A stretch of DNA of 49,463 bases, from NCBI RefSeq assembly GCF_000524195.1, contig NW_020170448.1, forward strand, positions 55,930-105,392. Direction: 5' to 3'. This DNA is from Echinococcus granulosus. Taxonomy: Eukaryota; Platyhelminthes; Cestoda; Cyclophyllidea; Taeniidae. The notes under the pieces were generated by a model. That model was given only the letters and a program-made list of their open reading frames with translations, was not told the DNA's origin and ran no database searches. The translations under genes were made by a program, and so were the position numbers. Below are positions 1-11,600 of the stretch, piece by piece; the stretch's first letter is position 1, and each line of letters begins with the position of its first letter.

Positions 1-95
1 AGACACCTTCTCTATGCTGAATACATATATTCTGCCCGAGTATTGTGTCTTCTTTCGTCTTCAGAGAAGTCTCGGAATGCTATAAAAGAATTCGG
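1..95. repeat. Dispersed repeat, copy cut by the window edge
   Basis: This stretch matches 49289-49375 in the same orientation with scattered substitutions and a few small gaps. Both share ACACCTTCTC near the start and AGTCTCGGAA followed by YGCTA near the end. The copy here may extend to the left of the window. No coding or terminal structure is visible, so the class of element is unknown. Confidence 0.6.
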
Positions 96-1661
96 TATTT
101 AAAAGAAATGTGCCAAAAGTTTGTAGGTCAGTCATTTTTATGATTTAATATAAAATCGGGCAACTAATTATTGCCGGAACATCTGTAAATTGAATATTTA
201 TGTCGATATGACAGTTAGTATATAAATGACCTCTGCGAAGATTTCGTACTAACTAATCCGGCCTTTCGTATTCAAAAAATCATTACAGCACCACAAGCAA
301 TCATTGCATAATAAAACAGAGTGAGAAACCGCTGTCATAGTAAAATAATAATGATCTTATTAAATCAGAGTTTGGTTTTCCTTTAAAGATGTTCGGAAAA
401 TACTTGTTGATATAATGAAAAATACGTTATTTTCGGAAGGGGTGTTAGAAATTATTATAGTTACTACCATTGATTTTAAGTAAATAATTTGCGTGCATAA
501 CTAGTAGCATTACTACACTTTTTCTAGCTAGCAATGCTTAATGTGCGCGAAAACGTGTAAGTTCAAAGCTTTATATAAACCCTCATAAATAAATGTGAAT
601 CATGGTCTGTTGATATTATGTGGATCTTACCTAAAAACGATGGCTTACAAAATTTAAGTTAGTCGAAGGAGTTCTCCGGTTTTACATGAAATAATTTTTG
701 TTTTTTTTGTTCGTCATGTCTGAGTAATTTGTTCAAACCAGTGATTAGTTACGCGGGCCTGTGAGCCACGCTATTGTCCTCTAAGCTCTTCTCCACATTA
801 ATAAACTATTTTTCTGCCATGCTACAGCTCCACCTTGACAACATAGGGAAGGCTTACGGGTCACACATAGACCGGTATCTGGAGAAAATGTTTTCTACAT
901 AATAATTTGCTCAGGGTCAAGTTTTCTTTTGTTGTAATCACAATATGCAAAATTTGTTAAGTAAGCCTGTGTCAAACTAGTTTTCTCTCTTGAGGGGCGT
1001 TTCGCACTCTTATTAAAATTCATCATTTTGAATAATTTAAGTGTCACATTCTAAACAGCACAACGTTACGCCTTGATTTGGCATTTATAAAATATATTCT
1101 ACACTACAATATTGCAAAAAGACGTGTATTGTGGATGGTCCGTCTAATCACTTTGTCTCTTTTGAAGGTTACCGTGGTAATTTGATTTTCTGTGGACGCG
1201 TGAGTTCGATTGTTGCGTTTTGTGTTCTTATAAAGGGCTCGTAGTTAGCGTCTTTCTTTGTGCTTGGGTTTGCTGAGTTTGTCCGCATCTGTAAAACTCG
1301 TTTAATATTTTCAATTTCTCCCAGAACATATGAGTGCTGCTCATTTTTTTACTTGGATATTGGACAGTGTGTCCCTCTGCATTATTTGTTTGGTTTAGGC
1401 TTCCTGTTATCGTTGTTTCTACTCTTTGCCATTTTTAGGCTATTAAATTACTTGTGTGTTTAGGTGGTGTTTTTTTATTCGAATTTTATTTGTTTTTTTT
1501 TGCTTAGTTAAAGTACGAACGGTTTCTGCTTTAAGTGGAAGTGTAAGCAAGATAATTTTTTGGATAATCGCCACTTGTAACCCCAAAAAAATGTTTTTAA
1601 GATATTATTTTATCAATCAAATAGCTATAATCCACCCGCTCTACCTTCTCTTAACTTTTAG
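96..1661. other. AT-rich non-coding upstream region
   Basis: I see no gene here. The open frames are short, rich in F, L, C and Y, and fit T-rich non-coding DNA. The region should hold the promoter, and possibly a 5' UTR intron, of the ceramide synthase that starts at 1683. I could not place a convincing core promoter. Confidence 0.5.
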
Positions 1662-1662
1662 C
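1638..1662 (+). promoter_or_regulatory. Strong 3' splice site just upstream of the ceramide synthase start
   Basis: A long pyrimidine tract (CTCTACCTTCTCTTAACTTT) ends in AG at 1660-1661, 21 bases before the ATG at 1683. I see no matching coding exon upstream. It can be either the acceptor of a 5' UTR intron or a spliced-leader trans-splice acceptor. Flatworms are known to add a spliced leader to some mRNAs. Confidence 0.45.
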
Positions 1663-1682
1663 GGAAAATCTGTGTCCCAAGG

Positions 1683-4600
1683 ATGTTGATTGGTACTTTC
1701 TTCAATAGCACCAGATTTTGGTCAGAGGAGTTTTGGTTACCGCCTAAAGAAAGTTGGGGTAATATAAATGCCCCACAAACCAGAGATTTTATCCACGGCA
1801 TTTTTTCAGCCATCATATTATGCGTTTTGCGTGTGATTCTGCATAAGTAATCTCATTTCGTACTGTCACTACTCTAAGTTTAGCTGTGTTTTTACGCCAA
1901 TCGGTTTGCATAATGGTTTAAGATTAACAAAGAGCCAGGAAGTACCCAATATTCCACTCCTTGAAGAATATTACCAATTTAACAAACGTCCACCTTTCAA
2001 TGACATCCGAGTAAGCCTTTGATTTCTACCCATACTAAGGTTTAAGGCGCTGTCGAAAAAACTTGATGTCAGTGATGCCAAAGTTTCCTACTGGTTTCGG
2101 GCCAAACGCAATTCTGTGAAATTTCCAATCATTGTGAAGTTTGCGGAATCTGGGTAACCCCTTTCATCTATTCATTGCCTTAAATAGTTGGAGGTTTTCG
2201 TTTTACTTTTGTTTATTTTCTTACGGAATCTGCTGTTTATATCAGGTGAGCCTTAATAATTGGGATACTTACTGATCTACATTCAGGAACCATTTTTATA
2301 CGACACCTCTGAATTCTTTCGTGCCTATCCTCACCACGAAATGAGTCGCTGTATATTTTGGTATTACATGATCGAATTGGCTTATTATGTCTCTGGACTT
2401 ATTTGGGTCTTCGTTGAGGTTAAGCGGAAGGTACACTTTTTGAAGTCATTACCTTAAAAAAATATGTACTCTTTTTTCCAATCTGTTTGCTTATTGTCAG
2501 CATTGTTTTAATCCTGCCATTTTTTATAAACGCAAATGTTCTTTTATGAGAAGCACATACCTTTGTTATCACAGCGGATATTCTTAAGCAACTCTGAGCT
2601 TCATTACCATTGGGTTAATCTTAAATTTAATCCTTTGAACTCATTAAAACGTATGTGAAATCCTAGCCAAACGCTACATCAATTAAATCATCAAAGCTGA
2701 CAACGTTGCAATTCCTATTCCCACTCATCCTTGAGTGAGTGCTTTTGACATTTTAAACCACACGTAGATACTTCCATATCTGCTAGTCCTAACCGCATGA
2801 CTTTGGTATTTTCACTTAGTAGATCAAAACATGCTTGAGAGCAAGGTGGTATGAACTTTCACTGTTTCTACTCAAGTGAATTTGGTCGTGTAGTTCCTAG
2901 AAAGGGCTCTTTTTGCAGAAAAAAATTATTGAAAGCATGTAAAGGAGTGTTGATAGTTGTGTTTTGATTGAAGAATATATAGGTGTTGTGTTTCCTCTTG
3001 CCCAAACCATTTAGGATTTCATTGTGATGCTGACTCATCATGTCGTCACTGTTGCATTGATCTCGTTCTCCTACCTAACAAATTACTTCCGTATTGGGTC
3101 GGTTATCATGCTTCTACATGACTCTGCCGATTTTTGGCTTGAGGTAGGTCTTAACTCCTGTAAATACTGAATTTTTGTGAATGCGAGATGATTGGTTCGA
3201 TTGGTATTCTTTCACATGGAATTCTGTTTGGGCAATCAGCTGTTTGGCAACTGTGCCAAGAATCTGCGATTTTATGGCATTGTTAATTTGCCTTTTTATT
3301 TACAATTCACAGGCCGCAAAGATGTTTAAATATCTTGAAAAGTTTTGGCCCTGCATGGCGTGCTTCACAACATTTATATGTGTCTGGATTGCAACACGTT
3401 TGTACTACTATCCATTTCGGTAAGTTTTACGCTTCAATAAGTTGAACAATTGCCATATTCTCTGTTTACTATCTGCAGTCAAAATGCGTGCACTCTTCAG
3501 CAATTGCTGCCTTTTTTGTACGACCAAAGGTAATTTTTCATTTCCGTATAATTCGAAGGCAATGTAGATGACTATCGTGAACTAAAGTTAGGTAGTCCAC
3601 ATGACTGAGTCTTATTTAAAATATTTTTGTAATGTGTTAACGGCGTGAATATGACCTCCACCCCCCCCCCCCACCCTTCCCACTTATTTCGTATTCATGT
3701 TGTTACCAAGTTTGATCTAACGAAACTCCATTTTAAACGTCCAGCTCAGTTGAAGCAAATTTTTTTCCCAATAATTAAATCCATATGCTCTACATCTGGT
3801 TGAATTGAAGGACGTAATGAATACACACACGAATAGTTGAGCTTTACAACTGACTCCTCTTGGTGATTAGGTGTGTTTCACTATGATAGAACAGTGTTGT
3901 GACCTCGCGTGAGCGTGTGTGTTTAAAGGCGCATTTCCGTGTCTTGTGCCGATTTTTGTCTATCGTAGACCCTGTTTGGTGGTTAGAAAATGACGGAACT
4001 GGCCCTCACGGCATGCGATATTTTGGTTTACTAGACGGAGGTTAAACGACATTGATCCACTGGCTTTATGTACGTAACGCCTCAAGTTCATCTGAATTCG
4101 GCTGGTTACACCGCCATTGTGTGACAAACAGGTTGAGTTCAACATATTTTTCCTGCAAATAATTTCACTGTGGTATTTTGTGAACATGTCTTGAGTTGAT
4201 CTGGGCTGTGGGAGTCGACTCTTCCCGCCCCCACCCCGAGATCCTGGTGGCAGGAGCGCTAATTACCCACCTATGCGCTTTTCCCCCGGGTACTTCATTT
4301 GTGTTCTATCGTTTTAAATTTCTTGCCTTATGTTAAACCAAGCTTTGAGTCACTTCAGGTTTATGCATTCCCTTGTGTGCATTGCATGTAACTCGAGAAG
4401 TCACTAATGAGGGGATCTGAGTGTTTGAGAGTGGCGTGACTTGGTGAACCGGGTAAATGGGTAGTAGTTAATTGACTACACCTTTATTCCTCTTAATTAA
4501 GCCTACGCCACTTTTAACGGTTCTATGTAGTAAGCAAAATGGTATCACTAATCTCTTTTTGACCTCGTCTAGGGTCGCCTAATTTAATCTTCCTTTCTTA

Positions 4601-5901
4601 AAAGTGGTTTCGCCTATCCATATCACCACACCGCAAAATTTAATGCCATTCAGTGTTCAGGGTATTATGACAATTCTTGGCTATCGCGTATTCTCCCTCT
4701 CTACGCTCCGCCTTCTTGGCCAGTTTATTGTCGGTTGCTAATGGCAACCGACATTTACTGAAGAAAGTGAACATTGAGTCGACGTCTCTAATGTACCCAT
4801 TACTCTCACTTATTATCAAGGGATTGTTAATGTGTGTGTGCGTGTGACATGTGCATCAGTGTGTCTTTCTAGTTTAGCGTATTTGACCTTACCTCTCCTT
4901 TGGCATTATGGGCAATCCGGAGTTAACTTGCCTCTGAGTGATCTGAGAGATGGCTTAGTCGTATTATTCACTCAATGTCTTGTTTGAAGTTCATACCAAT
5001 GTAACAACTCTTAAGTGCTGTTGTAAATCAAACACAACACTGTATGTGGGTTTTCATGCTGTGTTGTTTTAGATGCAATATAAGCTAGCCATGCTTGTCG
5101 AAAAAATCTGGGCAGCACCTTTAAATTCCTTGCCATGAGACAGAGATGTGCAAAATGCAAATGCGTTGTTAGGTGGTGGTGGTGGTCCAAATTTCAACAT
5201 CGATGCTAAAGAAGGGAACCACGAAAAACAAAAAACACTAATGTCACTCCATTAGTTGTGAGCTATAAATCCGAGAGAGGAAGCTTAGTGCCTACTGCTC
5301 TTTGCTTAGCACAATTTTCGTCAAAGTATGATTAAAAAAGCTACAATAAGTGGAGGCCTTGCACATGACCGAGTGGTGTGATTTTACAGTAGTCTTTTGC
5401 TACGTGTGTATTTAATCTGTTGTATCTGCTACTCTTCGTATGATGTTCCTGTAGTCATTTCCTCATTCCTGTAAATTGGGAACCAGGTACCCCGTGACCC
5501 ATAAATGACCTCTCTCTATTTCAGGATCATCGCATCATTGTTTTACGACGCTCCAGTGTTGATTGGCTTCTATCCAGCCCTCAGTGCCTTCGCAGTCTTC
5601 CTCATTACCCTTCAACTTCTTCACATCTTTTGGACGGTTCAAATCATCCGGACAGCTGTGAAACCGTTCACTACTGGTCAGGTAGGGCATATCTATTTTT
5701 GACAGGTTAACCGAGAAGTGTGTATTAAGATCTCAGAGCTTAAAGCCATTATGGGGGTCGTCTGTTAAATGCGTCTAATGTCATCTGCGCTTATTGTTCA
5801 TCTAGTTGACTTCTGATGCTCGAAGTGACAGTGAGATGTCAGACACAGCCAATGATTGCACCACTGGTATCCATGCCAACGGAGTCGCCAAAGCCAGATG
5901 A
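1683..5901 (+). CDS. CERS: Ceramide synthase (TLC/Lag1 family), nine exons
   Basis: The likely product N-acylates sphingoid bases with fatty acyl-CoA to make (dihydro)ceramide in the ER membrane. Exons: 1683-1846, 1923-2010, 2047-2153, 2188-2245, 2287-2430, 3015-3143, 3313-3419, 5525-5681, 5806-5901. All introns are GT..AG, phases agree, and the total is 1050 nt (349 aa plus TGA), close to the usual 350-390 aa. The N-terminus has the family EEFWLPP motif and a first membrane segment at about residues 33-52. Residues about 66-106 are a homeobox-like segment ending in WFRAKRN. The TLC domain (about 120-312) carries the Lag1 motif with the His pair at 195-196 and a downstream HDSADFWLE. The tail has a SDARSDSE acidic serine cluster like that of animal enzymes. 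The first introns are 76, 36, 34 and 41 nt; later ones are 584, 169, 2105 and 124 nt. The start of exon 2 is the least certain: 1935 also keeps frame. Family assignment is firm; which vertebrate paralogue it matches is not. Confidence 0.93.
3661..3672. repeat. Poly-C tract in a ceramide synthase intron
   Basis: Twelve C residues followed by further C-rich sequence, inside the 2.1-kb intron. It is a simple repeat, prone to length variation and to sequencing error. Confidence 0.8.
4721..4760. repeat. Short perfect hairpin in a ceramide synthase intron
   Basis: TGTCGGTTGC at 4729-4738 and its exact reverse complement at 4744-4753 enclose a five-base loop. Outside a small internal loop, CAGT at 4721-4724 can pair with ACTG at 4757-4760. 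The total is about 14 pairs, shorter than a normal microRNA precursor. No function is known to me. Confidence 0.6.
5172..5186. repeat. GGT triplet microsatellite
   Basis: Five consecutive GGT units lie inside the last large ceramide synthase intron. Confidence 0.8.
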
Positions 5902-8609
5902 GGGAGGGATTTTGCAAGCGTTTGCTTGCGCTTTCTTTCTTCGCTCTTGTTCTTCCCCTTTTCTTCCCTCTTTCCTTCTCACTCTGTCATGTAAATGCTG
6001 AAGACAGACGGCTTCTCCTCCTTCATATGCTTACTTTTCTCCCCCTCCTTCGCCTTGTTTCCTTGCGTATTTTTATACTTTGAATCTCCATTCTATGGGT
6101 GCGCTTACTACTTTATTGGCTGATCACTGCAATACAGGCGTGTTCACTAGATCACGGAGTTCGGATTTTTTTTTCCTTTCCTTCCTTCTCAACTGAAGGC
6201 CACCACATTCCAAATATTGCCCTTCTTTTGTGTATACTTACTTGGGTTCAGTTTTTTTTTATCTGAAAAAAAATAACAAAGCCAACGGCTCCTAGAGTGT
6301 TTTAATGCCATTTTTGCCCATGGGACATGGAAACCTGACACCTTCACTTGTAGAGTCTCGAGGGGGAATCGATCAGCACAATCCTCTGAAGATATAATTG
6401 GAAAGTTGGGAAGTGGATCAACTACCAAGTTTTACTTATCTATCAAGAGAGAGGGCGGGAGAGTGCCAGAGGGTCAACGCCTCGTTGTCCAATGTTTGGG
6501 GTGAAATCAAACATGACATCACGTGCAGATGGTATATTGACGTGACCCATACAACAGCTATGATATATATCAGGGTCATGACCGGGATCGCTGTGCCAGC
6601 ACTTTTCTGTGAAACGGGTAAGTGCTTGCAAAAGCATATAATTTTCAAAGAGGCCACAACGCACAGGTCTCTACTTGTTACATACCCGGGAGGAGTGCAG
6701 GGTATAGTAGGTAACTTTTTGACTTAAGTATTTATTTATTTTAACTCCTAACGTGCTTGACAGAGTGGTGTCAGTTGCCACAATGGCATGGTAGTGTGTT
6801 TAAGTATATTTTCTGCTATATTTAGTGGTCCTATACTCGGATGTAAGTTGTACAAACTTTAACTCTCCTGTGATACTGCTATCCTAATTTTGCGCCACAC
6901 TCCAATAATGAGGCAATTTGATTCTGACCTCATTGCAGCCTTACCTTCAAACAGTGGCTATTTTTATGATTTGAAAACAGAAGAGAAACAAAGTGCTTTT
7001 AACATCGATGAGGGAGTGTATCGGCCGGGCGACAGGGGGTACCCTGAATGTGGCAAAAACCGTGACTGCTGCTGCGATTTCTAAATAGGCACAAGGTTGC
7101 TATCGTTCCCCACATAAAACAAAGGTATTTTTCAACCTATCTAGGTGGGTTGAGAGGCTTTTTTAATATTTTATTTTTTTGCAAAACGATATTTTGACAT
7201 GGTAAACAAAGACATGGAACAGTAGAAGTTGCTATTTATTTGGAACTGTAGCAGTAGATGCTGTTTTGCTTTGAAAATGTGCATAGAATGCGAAACTAAG
7301 TGAGTTGAGTCATAACTAATCCAGAAAAGAGATTTCCTCCGTTTTATTTGACCCTTGATGAAATTTGGCCTGTCTTTGCCCCTTTCCACTTTTTATGCAT
7401 TTTGTGTTGTCTTAATTGTCAATAAAATGCTCCATATTTGGGCGTTTACATCTCTACCTAATTCCAATAACCATTAAGGTAATAGAAAGGGAAAAGGTAG
7501 GAGGATGCAAGCTTTTCTTCAGTCGCCCTAGATATTTATCTTCAGAGTGAGGCAAAAGAACAACCTTACGCTCGGCAACCCTATTAAGGGGGGTTTTCTG
7601 GTTGCATGATTAACCTTGTAATTGACGACAACAACTAAATAAAAGGGAGGAAACCATTACTTCTATAAGAAGATCAAGAAGATTTTAGTAAAAAGAAGAA
7701 AGAAATGTTTTGGGTAACCTACTGCATCTATTGCCCTCATAAGCCAAAGTATGCGAAGCTAATTAGTTGATTCGTCATAAAAGCCCTACCATCGTAGGTC
7801 CACGCAAAAAACCTGGAGGAAAGTACATTTTCCCAACTGCACCTCCTATGAATGTAGTAATGAACGCCCTAATAATGCTAATGTTTTTTATGATTTTTAG
7901 TCAGTATCCTGTAATTTTCTGTAACAACTTTGGCATTTCCTTAGTCGAAAAACCAAAAATCAATTAACTTTAGATGATTACCTTTGGGCTACTTCAGCAA
8001 AATCAAATTATATTTATTGAAATCGGGAAATAGTTAAATTAAATTACTAAAGGTGGTTGAACAACATAACGGATTCGTTGCAATAAGATGCTTACCCGGT
8101 GATTTGATGTATGTGCCAACTTTTATATTTGGAAAACGAATATGGCCATAATAATAGAAGCATGCTGTGCGTAGGCAAGATACTGGGGCAATTTGGCAGA
8201 ACAGAAAGCGCCTCAAACATTTCACTTTGTAGTCTCTGAAACTTAGTATTGTGACTAATAATTGCAATGCCTGCTTAGCCATCAAAGAGATAGTGGATTT
8301 GCTGGACTGCGAATCTAGGATGTTTTGACTAATTGTGGTGTTGAAAACAGGTAGTATGTAGCTTAAAATACATCTACAAAACAAATTTAAATTCGTTTAC
8401 ACTAGATAAGACTCTATTTTTGATTAACGCCTTGAGTAATAAGCCATACTTATGCATTCGCAGTCATTTGTTTAAGTCGATAAGAGATCGGCGGAGTTTT
8501 AGTTTGGCGAGAAGGCGTCTTTTCCAATGCTTTGATGTGATTGCGTACCATTCGGCTTTTTCACGCCTATTTCTGTACATCGAAACTGAAGTCCGGTTAT
8601 CCGGAAAAA
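5902..8609. other. Intergenic region between ceramide synthase and the CARD gene
   Basis: I find no supported gene. A cluster of mutually overlapping open frames at 6398-6727 on both strands shows no family signature or splice-site logic. An AATAAA at 7421-7426 could be the ceramide synthase polyadenylation signal, but it is about 1.5 kb past the stop, so this is weak. Confidence 0.5.
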
Positions 8610-11600
8610 ATGACTGAAGTTCTGAATCCTTTAGGCACATGTGCTAACAATAGCTCCCTTGGTCCCACATCCAATCCCACGTCCCCATCGAACACTATTC
8701 GAAAACGACTTAAACAAAGTCCTTTATCGAGAGATGAGATTATGTCAATCCTTCAGAACCTTGTCCTTGAAGCTTCTCTTGTTGACTACATGGTAGCCCA
8801 TGGTGTCATTTCATTATCGTCGGCTCGTGAGTTGATGCAAGTTGATTGCAAAAATGAACAGAAAATTGAGAAGCTCATGGATTTACTGGATTCCGAGTGT
8901 GATGCACCACAGCACTACAGTCAGAATGCAAAAATCGTACTACTGACGAATGCATTGCGTAACACTGGTCAACATGCCCTGGCTAGTCAACTTGACCGTG
9001 GTCGCAAAATCAAACCCGCTCCCCTGGCCGACACAAAACTTTGCGACACCGGATATGGTTCTGACATTGGTGAGCACTTCGTTTTTTCTTTTTATTGCTT
9101 TTTCGTTTTGCTATGGTCACCAGCAACTTTTTCCTATCGTCAAGGCCAGTAAGTGTTAGTGGGCCTTTCTGTCTTGCGTCTTATTTTCTATTTAGATCTG
9201 TTTATACTTCACTTTGATGCAGAATTTAGTTCTTCCAGTCGTGTTTGTCCTTTTTCTTGGTGTTATTAAACCACTTCCTCTCCTGTTGCTGTCCATAGCA
9301 TTCATATTCCAATCTTTTTTTTCATGTTCTAGACCTTAATTAACATATTCCTTTTCTTATTACTAAAAACCACTTGTGTTACTGTGATCCAATGTACTGA
9401 AGAAGTTAGTTTTGATCACATTTTTACCTCTGGGTATTTTTTGTCGTCCTGTGTGTTCTACTTCCAGATGAAACCTAACGTTGAGGACTACTTACCGAGA
9501 TTGTATTTTTAATTCAATTGTAGCACCGCTTTCCTGTTGTAGTGGTGTTTGTTGCTTTCAATGTACTGGCACCAAATCAAGTAGCTGCCTCCATATTTTC
9601 ATACTTGTTTTCTACAGTCTATCGCTACCTTTACCCGTAGGAGTGTTATTCTTTTCGTTCAGCCCATTGGGTCTTAGTAGTACTTATTCAGGCGAATTGA
9701 GTAGATATTTAGCTGTTATTTAACTGATGTTCACCACTTCTTTTCATTCCCTAGTCTGAGTGTAGATAGCTTAATTCCACACAGGATTTCACATGCGTAT
9801 TTAGAGCCGGTATTTTAACTGAACCGAATTTGCCAAAGGCTTTTCTCGGGTGGCATATGGGATTCCGCTATTCTAGGTACTATCTTCCGAGTAATTCCAT
9901 GACATTGCATATGGAACGTTTCTTTGTCAACTCCCCTAGTAGATAAAATTTAGAACCAAACTTTGTGTTCAAGCTGTCTCCATTTCCCTGCCTTGTAACC
10001 TATTCGAGGTTCTAATCTTTCCCATGTTATGGGTAATCAAAGTAAGGAACTCTTAAAAATGGAACACACATGGTCATCAATCAGAACCCCTTTATTGATT
10101 GTTTCAGCAGTGCGAAACTGTCATCTACAGGGCGATCGTGATAATTTGTTTATGGTAACGCCAGTTGTTGGTAGCTCTCTTAATCCCAAAAGTGGAAAGA
10201 AGTCTATGTCCCTAGGCTTTACCCTGAATGCCGATGAGGGTTCTTTGGGATGTTCACCAAATTCTCTGGGATGACTAATACATGATGACATGTGACCTCA
10301 GGACGCAGTTGGTTAGGCGTCGCATGCAGGCGGGGCATCGAACTTGGAGGATATCCGCTGGAAATTATTAGCCTTAGTATGGGGTTAATTCGACGATTAA
10401 AACAGGCTTTTGATTATTTGGGTGTCTGTGCTCCCATGGTCTGAGGAGTGGGGAGGATGGGAGCTAAGATCATGGTCTTTCCTTCTTTTTGACTGTATTT
10501 GCAGAAGCAATTGAATTTTTCAGAGGATGTTAAGAGATGAGATGCCTGTGATATGTTCATCTATGGGAGTATAACTTTGTACACCTTCGGCCTGCTTCTA
10601 GAAATGTAAAAAATAGAATTTCTTGCTGGTTTTTCAGATTTCGGATTATTGACCTGAGGTTTTATAAATTTACTAGTGCCATTCGTCTTCTGGTTCTTTG
10701 ATGGGGGCTTTTGACATCTTTTGCATATGATTTTTAACGTTTACAGCGTTCTCAAGTGACAAAAAGTAGCACTTCGTCAGCTTTTTTACTTCTTGAATCC
10801 ACATTTTTTTCTTATGAAGCTTTTGTGTCTCATCTTGGTATACTTTTTACTTCTGGGGCACTTTTTGTTCATGTTTACAAGGGTCCATTTGATTTCTTGG
10901 CAAGTTAAAACGTCTTTTTTGCCTCTGATATAAACATTTCATTTGTTGATAGTCGCGAACGGTGAAGGGCTCTAATGTATTGTCGCTCTCCTTGTGTAGG
11001 GATGTCTTCTGCCTTAGTCCAATCTCGACACTTGCCGCTCATTTTTTGCCAGTTGGACATCAGCGCTTGGGTCACTGTGCCTGTCTTCAGCATCCCCTTA
11101 TCTAACAGTTTAAATTTTACAACCGCATTTCACTTGTTCTGGATACTTTTCTAAATCTGTAATCTAATCGGACGATGAGTAAGCTCATTTAAAACCGTCA
11201 ATTTTTGTTGAAACTTTTTCTAATTCTCTTTAATCATCCTAACAAAGTTATGCTTATTCCCTCACCCCAACTGTCATAATTTGGTGATGAAGGTTGAGGA
11301 ATAAACTGCCCTCAGTGCCGTCTGTGTTAGTGCAGGGCGAACCATGAGGTTAGAGGTCAGGCTTTTTTCTGGCATCCTCGCGGCCATTCTACTTTGATGT
11401 TGGGTAATTTTGTCCAAAAGTTATGGGGCTACTTTATATAAAGTACACATTAGATAATTTAGAAGTCTATAGCCCCCGTTGCTGCATTCCCCATTTCCAC
11501 ACTGGCGTGGTGAATATCAACCACCGTCCTCGTGTTTTTGAAATGTTTTCAGCCGCTCTTTTGCTGAATATCCCAACTGCATTGTCCAAACTATGCTAAT

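Noticed and set aside
6398..6727. Overlapping open frames on both strands
   Set aside because: Three mutually overlapping frames, none with recognisable domains; fits a chance stop-poor patch or repeat.
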